NCBI GenBank assembly: GCA_910588955.1 | Contig: CAJURQ010000005.1 | Location: 62,001-126,000, forward strand | Length of the DNA: 64,000 nucleotides | DNA from: an uncultured Lachnospiraceae bacterium | GTDB lineage: Bacteria > Bacillota > Clostridia > Lachnospirales > Lachnospiraceae | Direction of reading: 5' to 3' | Shown here: positions 16,110-24,469 of the stretch, piece by piece | Layout of the letters: every line of letters begins with the position of its first letter | Numbering within the stretch: position 1 is the first letter of the stretch | The notes under the pieces: generated by a model | Told to the model about the DNA's origin: nothing | What the model saw: only the letters and a program-made list of their open reading frames with translations | The model's database searches: none | Made by a program: the position numbers and the translations under genes

Positions 16110-17555
16110 CTATCCAATCAGCCAGTCATACATTTCCTGATACTTCTTCGCAGATACATGCCACGAGAAATCTGCCGCCATGCCTCTGTCCACGATCTTG
16201 TTCCATTCCCGTTTCTTATCGTAATAGATATGCTCCGCGTAGCGGATCGTGCCAAGCATCTCATGGGCATTGTAGTTCTTAAAGGAAAAGCCTGTACCGG
16301 TGCCCTCATACTCGTTGTAAGGCTGCACCGTATCCTTCAGACCGCCTGTCTCGCGCACGATCGGCACTGTGCCATAGCGCAGGGACATGAGCTGACTCAA
16401 GCCGCAGGGCTCAAAGAGTGACGGCATAAGGAAGGCGTCACTTGCCGCGTAAATCTTATGGGAGAGCGCGTCCGAATAGTATATGTTCGCCGACACCTTG
16501 CCGTGGTACTTCCAGTCGAAGTGGCGGAACATGTTTTCATACTGCTCCTCACCCGTGCCGAGCACCACAATCTGTACATTGTCCTGACAGAGCTCATCCA
16601 TGATATAGGCAATCAGGTCGAAACCTTTCTGTCCCGTCAGTCTCGACACGATACCGAGCATCATGGACCTGTCATCCTGATTTAAACCGAGCTGCTCCTG
16701 CAGCGCGCGTTTGTTCTTCACTTTTTCCTTGCGGAAGTTTGCAGCATTGTACTTAAAATCTATATGCTTATCCGTCTCCGGATTAAAGTCATCGTAATCG
16801 ATGCCGTTCACGATACCGCGCAGATCCCCTGCCCTCGCACAGAGCAGACCGTTCAATCCCTCGCCGTAGAACGCCGTCTTGATCTCCTCCGCATAAGTGT
16901 CGCTCACCGTGGTGATGGCATCCGCGTAAACCAGACCGCCTTTTAAGAGGTTCGCATCCTTGTATGCCTCCAGCTTATCCGCCGTAAAGAAATACCCCGG
17001 CAGTCCCGTGATCTCCTTGACTTCCTTCACGCTCCACTTCCCTTGGAATTTCAGGTTGTGGATCGTCATAACGGTCTTAATGCCCCGGTAGAACTCTCCG
17101 CCTTGGAAACGCTCCTTTAAGTACACCGGAATCAGTCCGGTCTGCCAGTCGTGACAGTGAATCAGATCCGGTCTGAAGTCGATCACCGGAAGAATGCAGA
17201 GCGCCGCCTTGCAGAAAAAGGCGTATTTCTCGATCTCAAACAGCGCGTTGTCGCTGTAAGGCTGAAAGCCGTTAAAATAACTCTCGTTATCGATAAAATA
17301 GTATTTCACCCCGTCGACTTCCGCCTCCAGAATCCCCACATATTCCTCTTTCCAGTGGAAATCCATGTAGAAATGGGTCTTGTAGGTGAGCTTATCCTTC
17401 ATCTCCTGTTTCATACAGGTATACTTCGGCAGAATTACCCGCACATCAAAGTACTGCTTGTCAATACACTTGGGCAGAGAGCCGACCACGTCCGCCAACC
17501 CGCCTGTTTTGATAAAAGGTACGCCTTCCGACGCGACAAATAAAATTTTTTTCAT
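16110..17555 (-). CDS. glgA: Glycogen synthase (ADP-glucose type, GT5)
   Basis: 481 residues, the normal bacterial length. The N-terminal ADP-glucose binding motif is KTGGLADVVGSLP (16-28). The C-terminal GT-B half has SRLTGQKGFDL and PSLFEPCGLSQL followed by GTVPIVRETGGL. It extends alpha-1,4-glucan from ADP-glucose. No other glg gene is adjacent, and it heads a three-gene run with the flippase and MBL lipoprotein. The ATG follows GGAGGG. The call is firm. Confidence 0.96.
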   Translation of the reverse strand: MKKILFVASEGVPFIKTGGLADVVGSLPKCIDKQYFDVRVILPKYTCMKQEMKDKLTYKTHFYMDFHWKEEYVGILEAEVDGVKYYFIDNESYFNGFQPYSDNALFEIEKYAFFCKAALCILPVIDFRPDLIHCHDWQTGLIPVYLKERFQGGEFYRGIKTVMTIHNLKFQGKWSVKEVKEITGLPGYFFTADKLEAYKDANLLKGGLVYADAITTVSDTYAEEIKTAFYGEGLNGLLCARAGDLRGIVNGIDYDDFNPETDKHIDFKYNAANFRKEKVKNKRALQEQLGLNQDDRSMMLGIVSRLTGQKGFDLIAYIMDELCQDNVQIVVLGTGEEQYENMFRHFDWKYHGKVSANIYYSDALSHKIYAASDAFLMPSLFEPCGLSQLMSLRYGTVPIVRETGGLKDTVQPYNEYEGTGTGFSFKNYNAHEMLGTIRYAEHIYYDKKREWNKIVDRGMAADFSWHVSAKKYQEMYDWLIG

Positions 17556-17673
17556 GACAACCCTCCAACTGTAAATGCTATTCTTAATACAGGCAGTCCC
17601 TGAGAACTCCTAAATAACAGTATACAATATTTCGGGTGGCAATAAAAGGGGTTTTTTTATTTAACGCCAGTAT

Positions 17674-18201
17674 TTAACGTCGGTATTGCAATCGAATCTT
17701 GTCCGCGATCAGCGCGATAAACTCCGAGTTGGTAGGCTTCCCTTTTCCCGTGTTGATTGTATACCCGAAAAGCGCGTCTAACGTCTCCATCCGCCCTCTT
17801 GACCAAGCCACCTCTATCGCATGGCGAATCGCGCGTTCCACCCTGCTCGGCGTCGTCTGGTATTTCTTTGCGATGGTGGGATAGAGGATCTTCGTGATAG
17901 AGCCGAGCATCTCCACATCCTCCACCGACATCATGATCGCCTCCCGCAAATACTGATATCCCTTGATATGGGCGGGCACGCCGATCTCATGGATCATGTC
18001 AGTCACATCCTTTTCCAGATCCCGTCCCTCGATTTCCGGCATGTCCTCCGCCGTTTTCGCTATCTCCATCTGTTCCGTTCCCTTATCCCCAGAGGGGACG
18101 GTAATCAGTATCCGAAACTCCTTATTCGTACTGATCAAATTATCCAGAATACGGTAAATCTGCTCCTGATCTCTCGCTGCTGTCACATTCAATGTCTCCA
18201 T
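17674..18201 (-). CDS. Spo0A C-terminal-domain protein without a receiver domain
   Basis: 175 residues from the ATG at 18201, preceded by GGAGG; an in-frame extension to 18264 lacks an SD. Residues about 65-172 match the Spo0A effector domain: VTDMIHEIGVPAHIKGYQYL, the recognition-helix region TPSRVERAIRHAIEVAWSRG and YTINTGKGKPTNSEFIA. The N-terminal ~60 residues contain no phospho-acceptor receiver domain; they read as a short alpha/beta segment with LISTNKEFRILITVPSG. It may therefore bind 0A-box-like DNA without phosphorelay control. It is not simply the truncated main spo0A, because the preceding 230 nt are a palindromic leader and then lacI. A full-length Spo0A is presumably elsewhere in the genome. 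Confidence 0.88.
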   Translation of the reverse strand: METLNVTAARDQEQIYRILDNLISTNKEFRILITVPSGDKGTEQMEIAKTAEDMPEIEGRDLEKDVTDMIHEIGVPAHIKGYQYLREAIMMSVEDVEMLGSITKILYPTIAKKYQTTPSRVERAIRHAIEVAWSRGRMETLDALFGYTINTGKGKPTNSEFIALIADKIRLQYRR

Positions 18202-18277
18202 TTTTTCCTCCATTCCCCTTTTACGCGGCGTTTCCTGTCTGTCTCTCTTCACACAAAGCGCCATGATTCCGCTGTGC

Positions 18278-18389
18278 AGAGAATGCCGCTTTCTGGCATT
18301 CTCTTATGTGAGACTAAGTACTTCCAAGTCAGCTATGCTGACTTTGCGATGCAGCCTCTGCTGCCGAGCCTTAGAAGTACTTCTCACAT
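18278..18389 (-). other. Structured 5' leader (three-way junction plus hairpin) of the Spo0A-like gene
   Basis: Two nested structures lie between the LacI gene and the Spo0A-like ATG. The first has an outer stem ATGTGAG (306-312 of 18k) with CTCACAT (383-389) and AAGTACTTC (316-324) with GAAGTACTT (374-382). It encloses two hairpins: AAGTCAGC/GCTGACTT (326-344) and GCAGC/GCTGC (351-364). The second is a 10-bp perfect hairpin AGAGAATGCC/GGCATTCTCT (18278-18304). Neither is followed by a U-tract. On the minus transcript the outer stem begins at the predicted transcription start. Confidence 0.6.
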
Positions 18390-18390
18390 T

Positions 18391-18396
18391 ATTATA
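18391..18396 (-). promoter_or_regulatory. Probable -10 box upstream of the Spo0A-like gene
   Basis: TATAAT on the minus strand, placed so that transcription would start in the outer stem of the structured leader. I find no good -35 box at 17 nt, so an activator or an extended -10 would be needed. Confidence 0.45.
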
Positions 18397-18434
18397 AACA
18401 ATAGTTAGGATATGGGAAACATTTAGGCATCGCA

Positions 18435-19484
18435 TTACACCGTGATCCGCTTCACCGACTCCCGCTCAATCAATTTACAGGGAATGCTCTTCTCCAAAAC
18501 AGTATTAGGCAGGCTCTCCTCCGCCGCCTCCAGCCGTTCCAGAAGAATCGCAGCCGCCTCAGTCCCTATTTCCGTAAGCGGCAGAGCCATCGTCGTCAAT
18601 CCCGGCATGAAATACTGGGCTACATCCTGATTGTCAAATCCTGTCACGGAAATATCCTCCCCCACCTGAATGCCATGCTCCCTGCAATAGTCGTACACGC
18701 CGGCCGCCATCCAGTCATTCATGCAAAAAATCGCCGTCACACCTTCGTCAAGCAATTCCCCCGCAAACCGGTAGCCTGAACCTCTCTCCCAATCCCCGTA
18801 ACGCACCCATGCGGGATTATACAAAATATTTTCCTCAAACAAAGCCTTCTGATGCCCTCTCAGACGGCTCCCCGTATGTATATTGTCCACCCTGCCCCCA
18901 AGGACTCCTATTTTGCGGTGTCCCATAGAGATCAAGTATCTTGTCATTACACATGCCGCATTTTCGTCATCCAAAACCACAACCGGCGTGTACGTCGCAT
19001 GGGTGTAGGCGTAAGCGACCACCGTCGGCATTGCCATCACCTCATTAAAATAGCGCACGACTCTGGCGTGCCCCGCCACGTAGAGCAGCCCGTCCACCTT
19101 GAGGGATATCATTTCCTGTATGATAGGATTCAGAATGGAGCGGTACGCATTGTCGTTTTCATACCAAAATTCGCCCCATCTGGCATACAGGCGCAAATTC
19201 TGGATCACGGTGCGGTAATTCCTCTTTTCGCAGTATTTCATGATCCCTTCCATTATCGCAGGCGTGGAAAACTGACAGATATCTTCCGCGACAATGCCGA
19301 TCATATTGGTCTTTTTCTTTCTCAGACCCCTCGCCACGTAATCCGGCTGGTATCCCGTCCGCCTGACCGCATCCAACACTCTCTTCCTCGTCTCCACGCC
19401 CACGTTGGATCTTCCGTTTAAAACATTGGATACCGTGGCGACGGAAACGCCGCACTCCGCCGCTATTTCCTTGATTGTTACCAT
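18435..19484 (-). CDS. LacI/PurR-family transcriptional regulator
   Basis: 349 residues. The N-terminal helix-turn-helix and hinge are textbook: TIKEIAAECGVSVATVSNVL and RKRVLDAVRRTGYQPDYVAR. Residues 60-345 are the periplasmic-binding-like sensor (MIGIVAEDICQF, ISVTGFDNQDVA). Such proteins repress sugar-use genes until a sugar binds. Its likely targets are its own region, the chemoreceptor or the GH26 gene upstream, but no operator is obvious. Between it and the chemoreceptor is a 121-nt gap without a clear terminator. Confidence 0.95.
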   Translation of the reverse strand: MVTIKEIAAECGVSVATVSNVLNGRSNVGVETRKRVLDAVRRTGYQPDYVARGLRKKKTNMIGIVAEDICQFSTPAIMEGIMKYCEKRNYRTVIQNLRLYARWGEFWYENDNAYRSILNPIIQEMISLKVDGLLYVAGHARVVRYFNEVMAMPTVVAYAYTHATYTPVVVLDDENAACVMTRYLISMGHRKIGVLGGRVDNIHTGSRLRGHQKALFEENILYNPAWVRYGDWERGSGYRFAGELLDEGVTAIFCMNDWMAAGVYDYCREHGIQVGEDISVTGFDNQDVAQYFMPGLTTMALPLTEIGTEAAAILLERLEAAEESLPNTVLEKSIPCKLIERESVKRITV

Positions 19485-19605
19485 AAAGCTGCCCTGCCTT
19501 TCTCACCGCCTTTGCGCGGCGCAAAAAAGGTTTTATCCCCTATAACGGCAAACGGACGCCGGTTGATGCCTGCGCCCATTTGCCATTGTAAATCCCCCCA
19601 TGGAT

Positions 19606-21654
19606 TTATCTGTGAAATCTGCCCACAATCTCTCCGAGATGATCCGCCATCTCCCTGTTCTGTATGGATTGATCCTGCGTTGTTCCCGCAATCTTCGCCG
19701 TCTCCGCGTTTTTCTCCACAATTGTACCGATAGCGGTCTGGTTTTCCGACATAATCACGCCTACGTCGCTGGCGTTCTCCGCGATCTGCGTCACGGATCG
19801 CTCCAGTCTTCCCACTGCGTTAAGCATCTCGTCCAACTTATCTTTGATCCCGCTCACGGCCTCGCTGTAATCGGTGGATTTCTCCGCAAAACCCTTAAAC
19901 TGCACCACCACTTCCTGTTCAATAAAAGAAATAATGGATTCAAAGCAGGTATTCACGGTAGCGATACTGCTGTTCGCCTCTCCGCATATATTCTGAATGG
20001 AAGAAGCCGTCTCCTTGGAAGTATCCGCCAGATTGGCAATAGAACCTGCCACCACGGCAAATCCTTTCCCTGCCTCGCCTGCCCTCGCCGCCTCGATCGA
20101 AGCGTTGAGAGACAGCAGATTGGTCTTTCCGGCTATGCTTAAAATCTCAGCCGCCAGCTCGTTGATCTTGGTCAGGCTCTTTAACTTCTCAATTGCCTCC
20201 TCGACAGCCGCCTTCGTCTCATGCAGCTTTTCTTCCCCGTTCCGATATGCAAAGTTCGCCTCATCCTTCATATCTATGGCGCTGCCGATCACCTGATCGC
20301 TTGTGCTCACGGAGGCTTTGATTCCCTCCAAAATGCCGTCAACCAGATGGTTGATGCTGTCAATTTCCGTAGTTACGTTCTGAACAAGCGTGTTTGTGTT
20401 ATCCATGGACGCCGACAACTCCTGCGTAACCGCAATGTTATCCGACGTGCCGTCCGCCAAATTCTCCGCGGAATCACGCATGCTCTCAGCCTTCTCGTTG
20501 AGGGATCTTGAACAGTCGTTCAAGGTGTCCGATATGGTCTGCAGAGAATGGATCAGCCCATCCGTCGCCTCCGCAATGCTGCCGAGCTCATCGCCGCGTT
20601 TAATATGCTTTTGAATCACCGGGTTATCCGCAATATTGAACTTCTGCAGAGCCACTATGCTCTCCTCAATGGAGCGGAGTGGATTCATAAGCCCCCTGAT
20701 GATTACGCCGGAAGCCACCAGAAGAACAACCAGCGTCGCAATCGCCCAAAACATCATGGTCTGTTTGAGCCGGTCTGTCGTCGCAAAAATCTCCGCCGCG
20801 CTGTCAGACACAATAAAGAGCCAGCCCCGGTTCGCCATATAGTAGTAGGTGGCGATATTCTCCCGCCCGTCTTCCGTATACTCCGTAAATCCCATGACGT
20901 TTGCGGCAGCGCCGCTGTATTGCGCACACAGATTGCGGATATACTCTTCCTCCGCCTCCGTCGCCACCTTTTCACTGTCCTCACAGAATATGTACTGCCC
21001 GTTCGCCACATTTACCATGCAGTACTCTGCATTCTCCATACCCTGCATGGTCAGGGAATCCAAAAGCTGGATCAGCCCTGTGGTGAACACGCCGCCGCCG
21101 ACCAGTCCGACGGGATTGCCGCTCTCGTCAAAAACTGCCCGGTATATGGACACGATCTGCTGCCCGCTCGCAGGAGATATGATAATTCCTGTATTATATA
21201 CGCCGTCCGCCGCAAGCAGCGCATCCTGCAATGCCTTGAGCGGATCGCCCTCTCTGGTGGTGATGCCCACCACCGCCGCGTTGGTATGCGCCAGCACGTG
21301 GGTATTCCACTCACTCACATAAAGCCCTTCCAGATTGCTCACATCCGCCGAAAACTTTTCCGTGTAAGCCTGTGCAGCCGCAACCGCCGCCTCGTCGGTG
21401 GGATTTTTCAGCACGTCCAATATCTCTCCCGCCCGGCTGTACGCCGTGAGCTTCTGCTCTACTTCCTGTACATAATTCTCAATGATCCGGCTGCGTTCCT
21501 CCACGACCGTCTCCATGTTGTTCGTGGTACTCCGTCTCGTATTATTGGTAATCGCATTACCGATAAAAAGCACCATCGCCGCCATAACAACAATCTGCAC
21601 CGTTAAAATACATGCCGTAATCTTAGTACTTAAACCAAATTTAAAGCTCTTCAT
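19606..21654 (-). CDS. Methyl-accepting chemotaxis protein with extracellular Cache domain
   Basis: 682 residues. Transmembrane helices at 12-34 and 301-320 flank an extracytoplasmic domain of ~265 residues that reads as dCache type (two alpha/beta lobes, with YVSEWNTHVLAHTN and ANRGWLFIVS). HAMP is at about 321-370. The signalling hairpin is GKTNLLSLNASIEAARAGE (509-527), slightly off the consensus QTNLLALNAAIEAARAGE. It would report a small extracellular ligand to CheA/CheW, none of which is in the window. Its neighbour GH26 and LacI genes suggest a carbohydrate-related signal, but this is inference. Confidence 0.93.
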   Translation of the reverse strand: MKSFKFGLSTKITACILTVQIVVMAAMVLFIGNAITNNTRRSTTNNMETVVEERSRIIENYVQEVEQKLTAYSRAGEILDVLKNPTDEAAVAAAQAYTEKFSADVSNLEGLYVSEWNTHVLAHTNAAVVGITTREGDPLKALQDALLAADGVYNTGIIISPASGQQIVSIYRAVFDESGNPVGLVGGGVFTTGLIQLLDSLTMQGMENAEYCMVNVANGQYIFCEDSEKVATEAEEEYIRNLCAQYSGAAANVMGFTEYTEDGRENIATYYYMANRGWLFIVSDSAAEIFATTDRLKQTMMFWAIATLVVLLVASGVIIRGLMNPLRSIEESIVALQKFNIADNPVIQKHIKRGDELGSIAEATDGLIHSLQTISDTLNDCSRSLNEKAESMRDSAENLADGTSDNIAVTQELSASMDNTNTLVQNVTTEIDSINHLVDGILEGIKASVSTSDQVIGSAIDMKDEANFAYRNGEEKLHETKAAVEEAIEKLKSLTKINELAAEILSIAGKTNLLSLNASIEAARAGEAGKGFAVVAGSIANLADTSKETASSIQNICGEANSSIATVNTCFESIISFIEQEVVVQFKGFAEKSTDYSEAVSGIKDKLDEMLNAVGRLERSVTQIAENASDVGVIMSENQTAIGTIVEKNAETAKIAGTTQDQSIQNREMADHLGEIVGRFHR

Positions 21655-21789
21655 GTCTTTCGCCCCTCGTTCTGATTAATTTTTTCATACTGTATGACAT
21701 TATATTAAACGTTTTACTAGTATCAAGAAAATTATATAGAGAAAACCCTTTTCTTGTCAACGAAAAGTTTTCCACATATATTGCTAAAT

Positions 21790-21842
21790 GCGCTGGCTCC
21801 GACACCATGCAGCAAGTGCATGGTGCGAGTGTGAAATGTAAC
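21790..21842. repeat. Dispersed hairpin element, copy 1
   Basis: 53 nt with the core CACCATGCA-GCAAG-TGCATGGTG, a 9-bp hairpin, between the GH26 gene end and the chemoreceptor. A second copy at 37557-37608 matches it at about 45 of 52 positions, from GCGCTGGCT to GTAAC. Confidence 0.75.
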
Positions 21843-21845
21843 TAT

Positions 21846-22790
21846 CTAATACCCCGCCGGAAAAGTCACCGCATACGCGCTCCCATACACCTTCCTAAGC
21901 GCCTCATGGCTGTTAAATTCTTCCGTCAGCACAAAGCCCTTGCTCCACGTCATATAATAGCACCACGGCACACGGCTTTGCTCCAACAGCTCCATATCCG
22001 GCAGAATCCCGATTTCCGCCAATGCTACCGGCTTTTTTGCCCGCGTAAGCGCCTTGAGCCGCTCGTATTCCGCCCGATAATCCGTTTTCGTCCCTTTTTC
22101 CACATAGTGATCGCTTGACAGAATATCCACCACATCATCTCCCGGATACCCTTCCGCAAGCGGGCAGTTCCACACCCAGATTAAATTATGTAAACCGCAC
22201 TCCCCAACAAAGTACTCATACTGCATACGAAAAAGCTTCGCCGCCACAGACGGGCCTCTCCTCCCCCACCAGAACCAGTCCCCCTCCGACTCATGGAAGG
22301 GACGCCACAAGACAGGGATGTCCTCCGCAAGAAACGGCTTCAGGCATTCCGCCATTCTGTCAAGATCATGATAAAATGCCGCTCTCTCCGGCGTACCGTC
22401 CCGCAATATCCGCTCCGGGTCAAAATCCGTATTCCTGCTGTAAAAGCTCTTGTCACGTCCGCCGAGCGGCGAAAACCAGTGCCATGTAAAGGTCAGAATC
22501 CCGCCGCTTCTGCCGAAGGCAAGCGCCTGCGCAAGTGTACCGCGGTTCTCGTCAATCTCTGTCCGGCAGGCTTCATCACCCGTCTCGTAACAGATATTCG
22601 GAGAATAGGCAAGAAGCTCAAATCCCCGCAGCGCAGGCTCCTTTCCCGTGATTTTTCTTATCTTCCCAATCTCTTCCATTGCCACGGTCTGGGTATGTTG
22701 CCCTGTGATGATGCCGCTGCCGCCCACGGAGGATAAATACTGTAATAATCTGCGTGCATTCGGTGTTGCGTTTTTGTTTACCGGTTCCAT
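21846..22790 (-). CDS. Glycoside hydrolase family 26 protein (beta-mannanase-like)
   Basis: 314 residues, one GH26 (beta/alpha)8 domain. The acid/base glutamate is E167 in WRPFHESEGDWFWWG, and the nucleophile is E259 in VALAEIG. GITGQHTQ and TFTWHWFSPLGG are further family marks. GH26 enzymes cleave beta-1,4-mannan, and some cleave related beta-glucans. There is no signal peptide, which implies a cytoplasmic enzyme acting on imported oligosaccharides. Lies between spoIVB and the chemoreceptor, at the position where spo0A would be expected. Confidence 0.9.
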   Translation of the reverse strand: MEPVNKNATPNARRLLQYLSSVGGSGIITGQHTQTVAMEEIGKIRKITGKEPALRGFELLAYSPNICYETGDEACRTEIDENRGTLAQALAFGRSGGILTFTWHWFSPLGGRDKSFYSRNTDFDPERILRDGTPERAAFYHDLDRMAECLKPFLAEDIPVLWRPFHESEGDWFWWGRRGPSVAAKLFRMQYEYFVGECGLHNLIWVWNCPLAEGYPGDDVVDILSSDHYVEKGTKTDYRAEYERLKALTRAKKPVALAEIGILPDMELLEQSRVPWCYYMTWSKGFVLTEEFNSHEALRKVYGSAYAVTFPAGY

Positions 22791-22904
22791 GTCAATACCT
22801 GTCCTTTCCGCACTTCATTCATGCTGCCATAAAGCTAATGATACTCTTTTCCCCTACAGTACGCAAAGTAATCTTCCTTAAAATTCCCTACAATGCGCAA
22901 ACTA

Positions 22905-24251
22905 TCAATGCGTCAGCATCTCCTCGATAAAGATCCCGTACCCCCTCGTGGAATCATTGACCAGCACATGGGTCACCGCCCCTACCAGTTTCCCGTTCTG
23001 GATGATGGGACTGCCGCTCATGCCCTGAATGATACCGCCCGTCAGCATCAACAGCTTTTCGTCCACCACGCGGATCACGATTCCCCGGTTCACATTCTCG
23101 TGCTCCAGATTGACCTCCACGATCTCCACGTCATAAAATTCCGGCTCCCCGGCGACGGAACAGATGATCTGTGCCGGGCCAAGCACAATCTCCTGCTTCA
23201 AGGCGATGGGCACAGGCTCATAGACGGAATTTGCCACCAGCTCCTCATCGCAGACCCCAAAGATCCCCTCCGCCGTGTTTTCCGTGATCTCCCCGATCAC
23301 ATTGTCGCTGTCATACTCAATGTATCCCGTCAACTCCCCGGGCGCGCCGTCCATGCCTCTTGTAATGCCTACGATCTCCGTCCTGTAGAGCGTCCCTTCC
23401 TCCAGATTCATCAAAATGGAAGTGTCCACATCATTGATGCCGTGCCCCAACGCGCCGAAGGTAGCGTCCGTGCCCTCGTAAGTCATTGTTCCGATTCCCT
23501 GCGCGTTGTCCCGAATCCAGATTCCCAGTTTCCACTCCTCCATCCGGTTTTTTCCGGCGTTTATACAAACATCTGTTATTTCATTGTTCCTCCGGATGGT
23601 GAGAATCATATCCTCCCCCTCGGACGCCTCCACCATGCTGATAAACTGCTTCTTGTTTTCCACAGGCTCACCGTTGCACTCCAGAATATAGTCGCCCTTT
23701 TGCAGCACATATTTTGCCGGGGATATGGTTTCTCCGCCGTTATTCTCGAACTCCCCGATCCCAACCACAAGCACACCGTCCGTCTTTACATAAATGCCGA
23801 TAGGAATGCCCGAGGGAATCAGCAGTTTATCCTGAATCACCTCGATATCCACATTTTTATAGGGAAGGACGCCAAACAGCTTCAAATCCATCTGGTAAGT
23901 GTCGATCTCGTTTGCCTTCAACTTCACGGTACGGGCAAAATCCACATGGATACTCTTCGCCCTCCCGTCTCCCTCTGCCAGAAGATACTCCTCGTCCGCC
24001 GCGTCCACGTCCGTCACGGAAGCCACAGGCGCCGCCTCCTCCGCGGTACGGTAAATCTCCCCCGACACCGGGACACGGAAATCAAACTCCTGCTCCACCC
24101 CTGCGCGAATCCGGATCTGCGAGGGAATCTTATCCAGATAAGAAAAATATATTGTCAAAAAAAGCGCGGCTATGCCCGCCAGAAGCAGCATCCACAAAAA
24201 ACACCTGTATTTTCTCTCCTGTTGTTCAGTCATATCTATTGAATTGCCCAC
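22905..24251 (-). CDS. spoIVB: SpoIVB peptidase (S55 family)
   Basis: 448 residues. One N-terminal membrane anchor (about 18-38), a PDZ domain at about 145-232, and the S55 serine-peptidase domain with GHGI (269-272) and the nucleophile region GMSGSPI (410-416). The final stretch (GKLVGAVTHVLVNDSTRGYGI) is diagnostic. In the forespore it signals across to activate SpoIVFB and sigma-K in the mother cell. A GTG start at 24251 with upstream AGGA is used; an ATG six codons later has no SD. It follows recN, as in other spore formers, but no spo0A follows it. Confidence 0.95.
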   Translation of the reverse strand: MGNSIDMTEQQERKYRCFLWMLLLAGIAALFLTIYFSYLDKIPSQIRIRAGVEQEFDFRVPVSGEIYRTAEEAAPVASVTDVDAADEEYLLAEGDGRAKSIHVDFARTVKLKANEIDTYQMDLKLFGVLPYKNVDIEVIQDKLLIPSGIPIGIYVKTDGVLVVGIGEFENNGGETISPAKYVLQKGDYILECNGEPVENKKQFISMVEASEGEDMILTIRRNNEITDVCINAGKNRMEEWKLGIWIRDNAQGIGTMTYEGTDATFGALGHGINDVDTSILMNLEEGTLYRTEIVGITRGMDGAPGELTGYIEYDSDNVIGEITENTAEGIFGVCDEELVANSVYEPVPIALKQEIVLGPAQIICSVAGEPEFYDVEIVEVNLEHENVNRGIVIRVVDEKLLMLTGGIIQGMSGSPIIQNGKLVGAVTHVLVNDSTRGYGIFIEEMLTH

Positions 24252-24281
24252 TCTTCACATTCCTTTCTTTTTCTCTATACT

Positions 24282-24401
24282 GTATAAGCAGACTCGAAAT
24301 GCTCCGCATTTCTCGTTCGCGTTGCTCGTCATAAATCGTCATAGACAGTCTTGCGTGCAAGCACGCATCCTGTCTCTGCCGTTTTATTACTCTGCTTATA
24401 C
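24282..24401. repeat. Large palindromic multibranch element between recN and spoIVB
   Basis: GTATAAGCAGA (24282-24292) is the exact reverse complement of TCTGCTTATAC (24391-24401). The 98 nt between them contain hairpins GAAATGC/GCATTTC (24296-24312) and AGACAG-TC-TGCGTGC/GCACGCA-TC-CTGTCT (24343-24375). The whole can fold as a multi-branched cruciform. No terminal poly-T on either strand. Confidence 0.65.
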
Positions 24402-24406
24402 GCGCA

Positions 24407-24434
24407 AAAGGACACACTTTACAGTATGTCCTTT
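24407..24434 (-). terminator. Probable terminator after recN
   Basis: An 11-bp stem (24407-24417 with 24424-24434, one G-U pair on the minus strand) with loop TTTACA, 36 nt beyond the recN stop. On the minus strand it is followed by TG, after TTT at the base of the stem, so the U-tract is short. Confidence 0.55.
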
Positions 24435-24469
24435 CTAGTATGTGAAGAATCTAAAATTTTAATTTTGTA

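Noticed and set aside
19485..19605. TTTGCGCGGCGCAAAAAA hairpin as terminator for the chemoreceptor
   Set aside because: The A/U-tract is on the wrong side for minus-strand transcription.
20548..21606. Plus-strand frame of 352 codons opposite the chemoreceptor
   Set aside because: Antisense of a certain MCP gene; Arg/His-rich composition typical of antisense frames.
22893..24242. Plus-strand open frame of 449 codons opposite spoIVB
   Set aside because: It mirrors spoIVB almost exactly, has no SD or family signature and the spoIVB motifs on the minus strand are certain.
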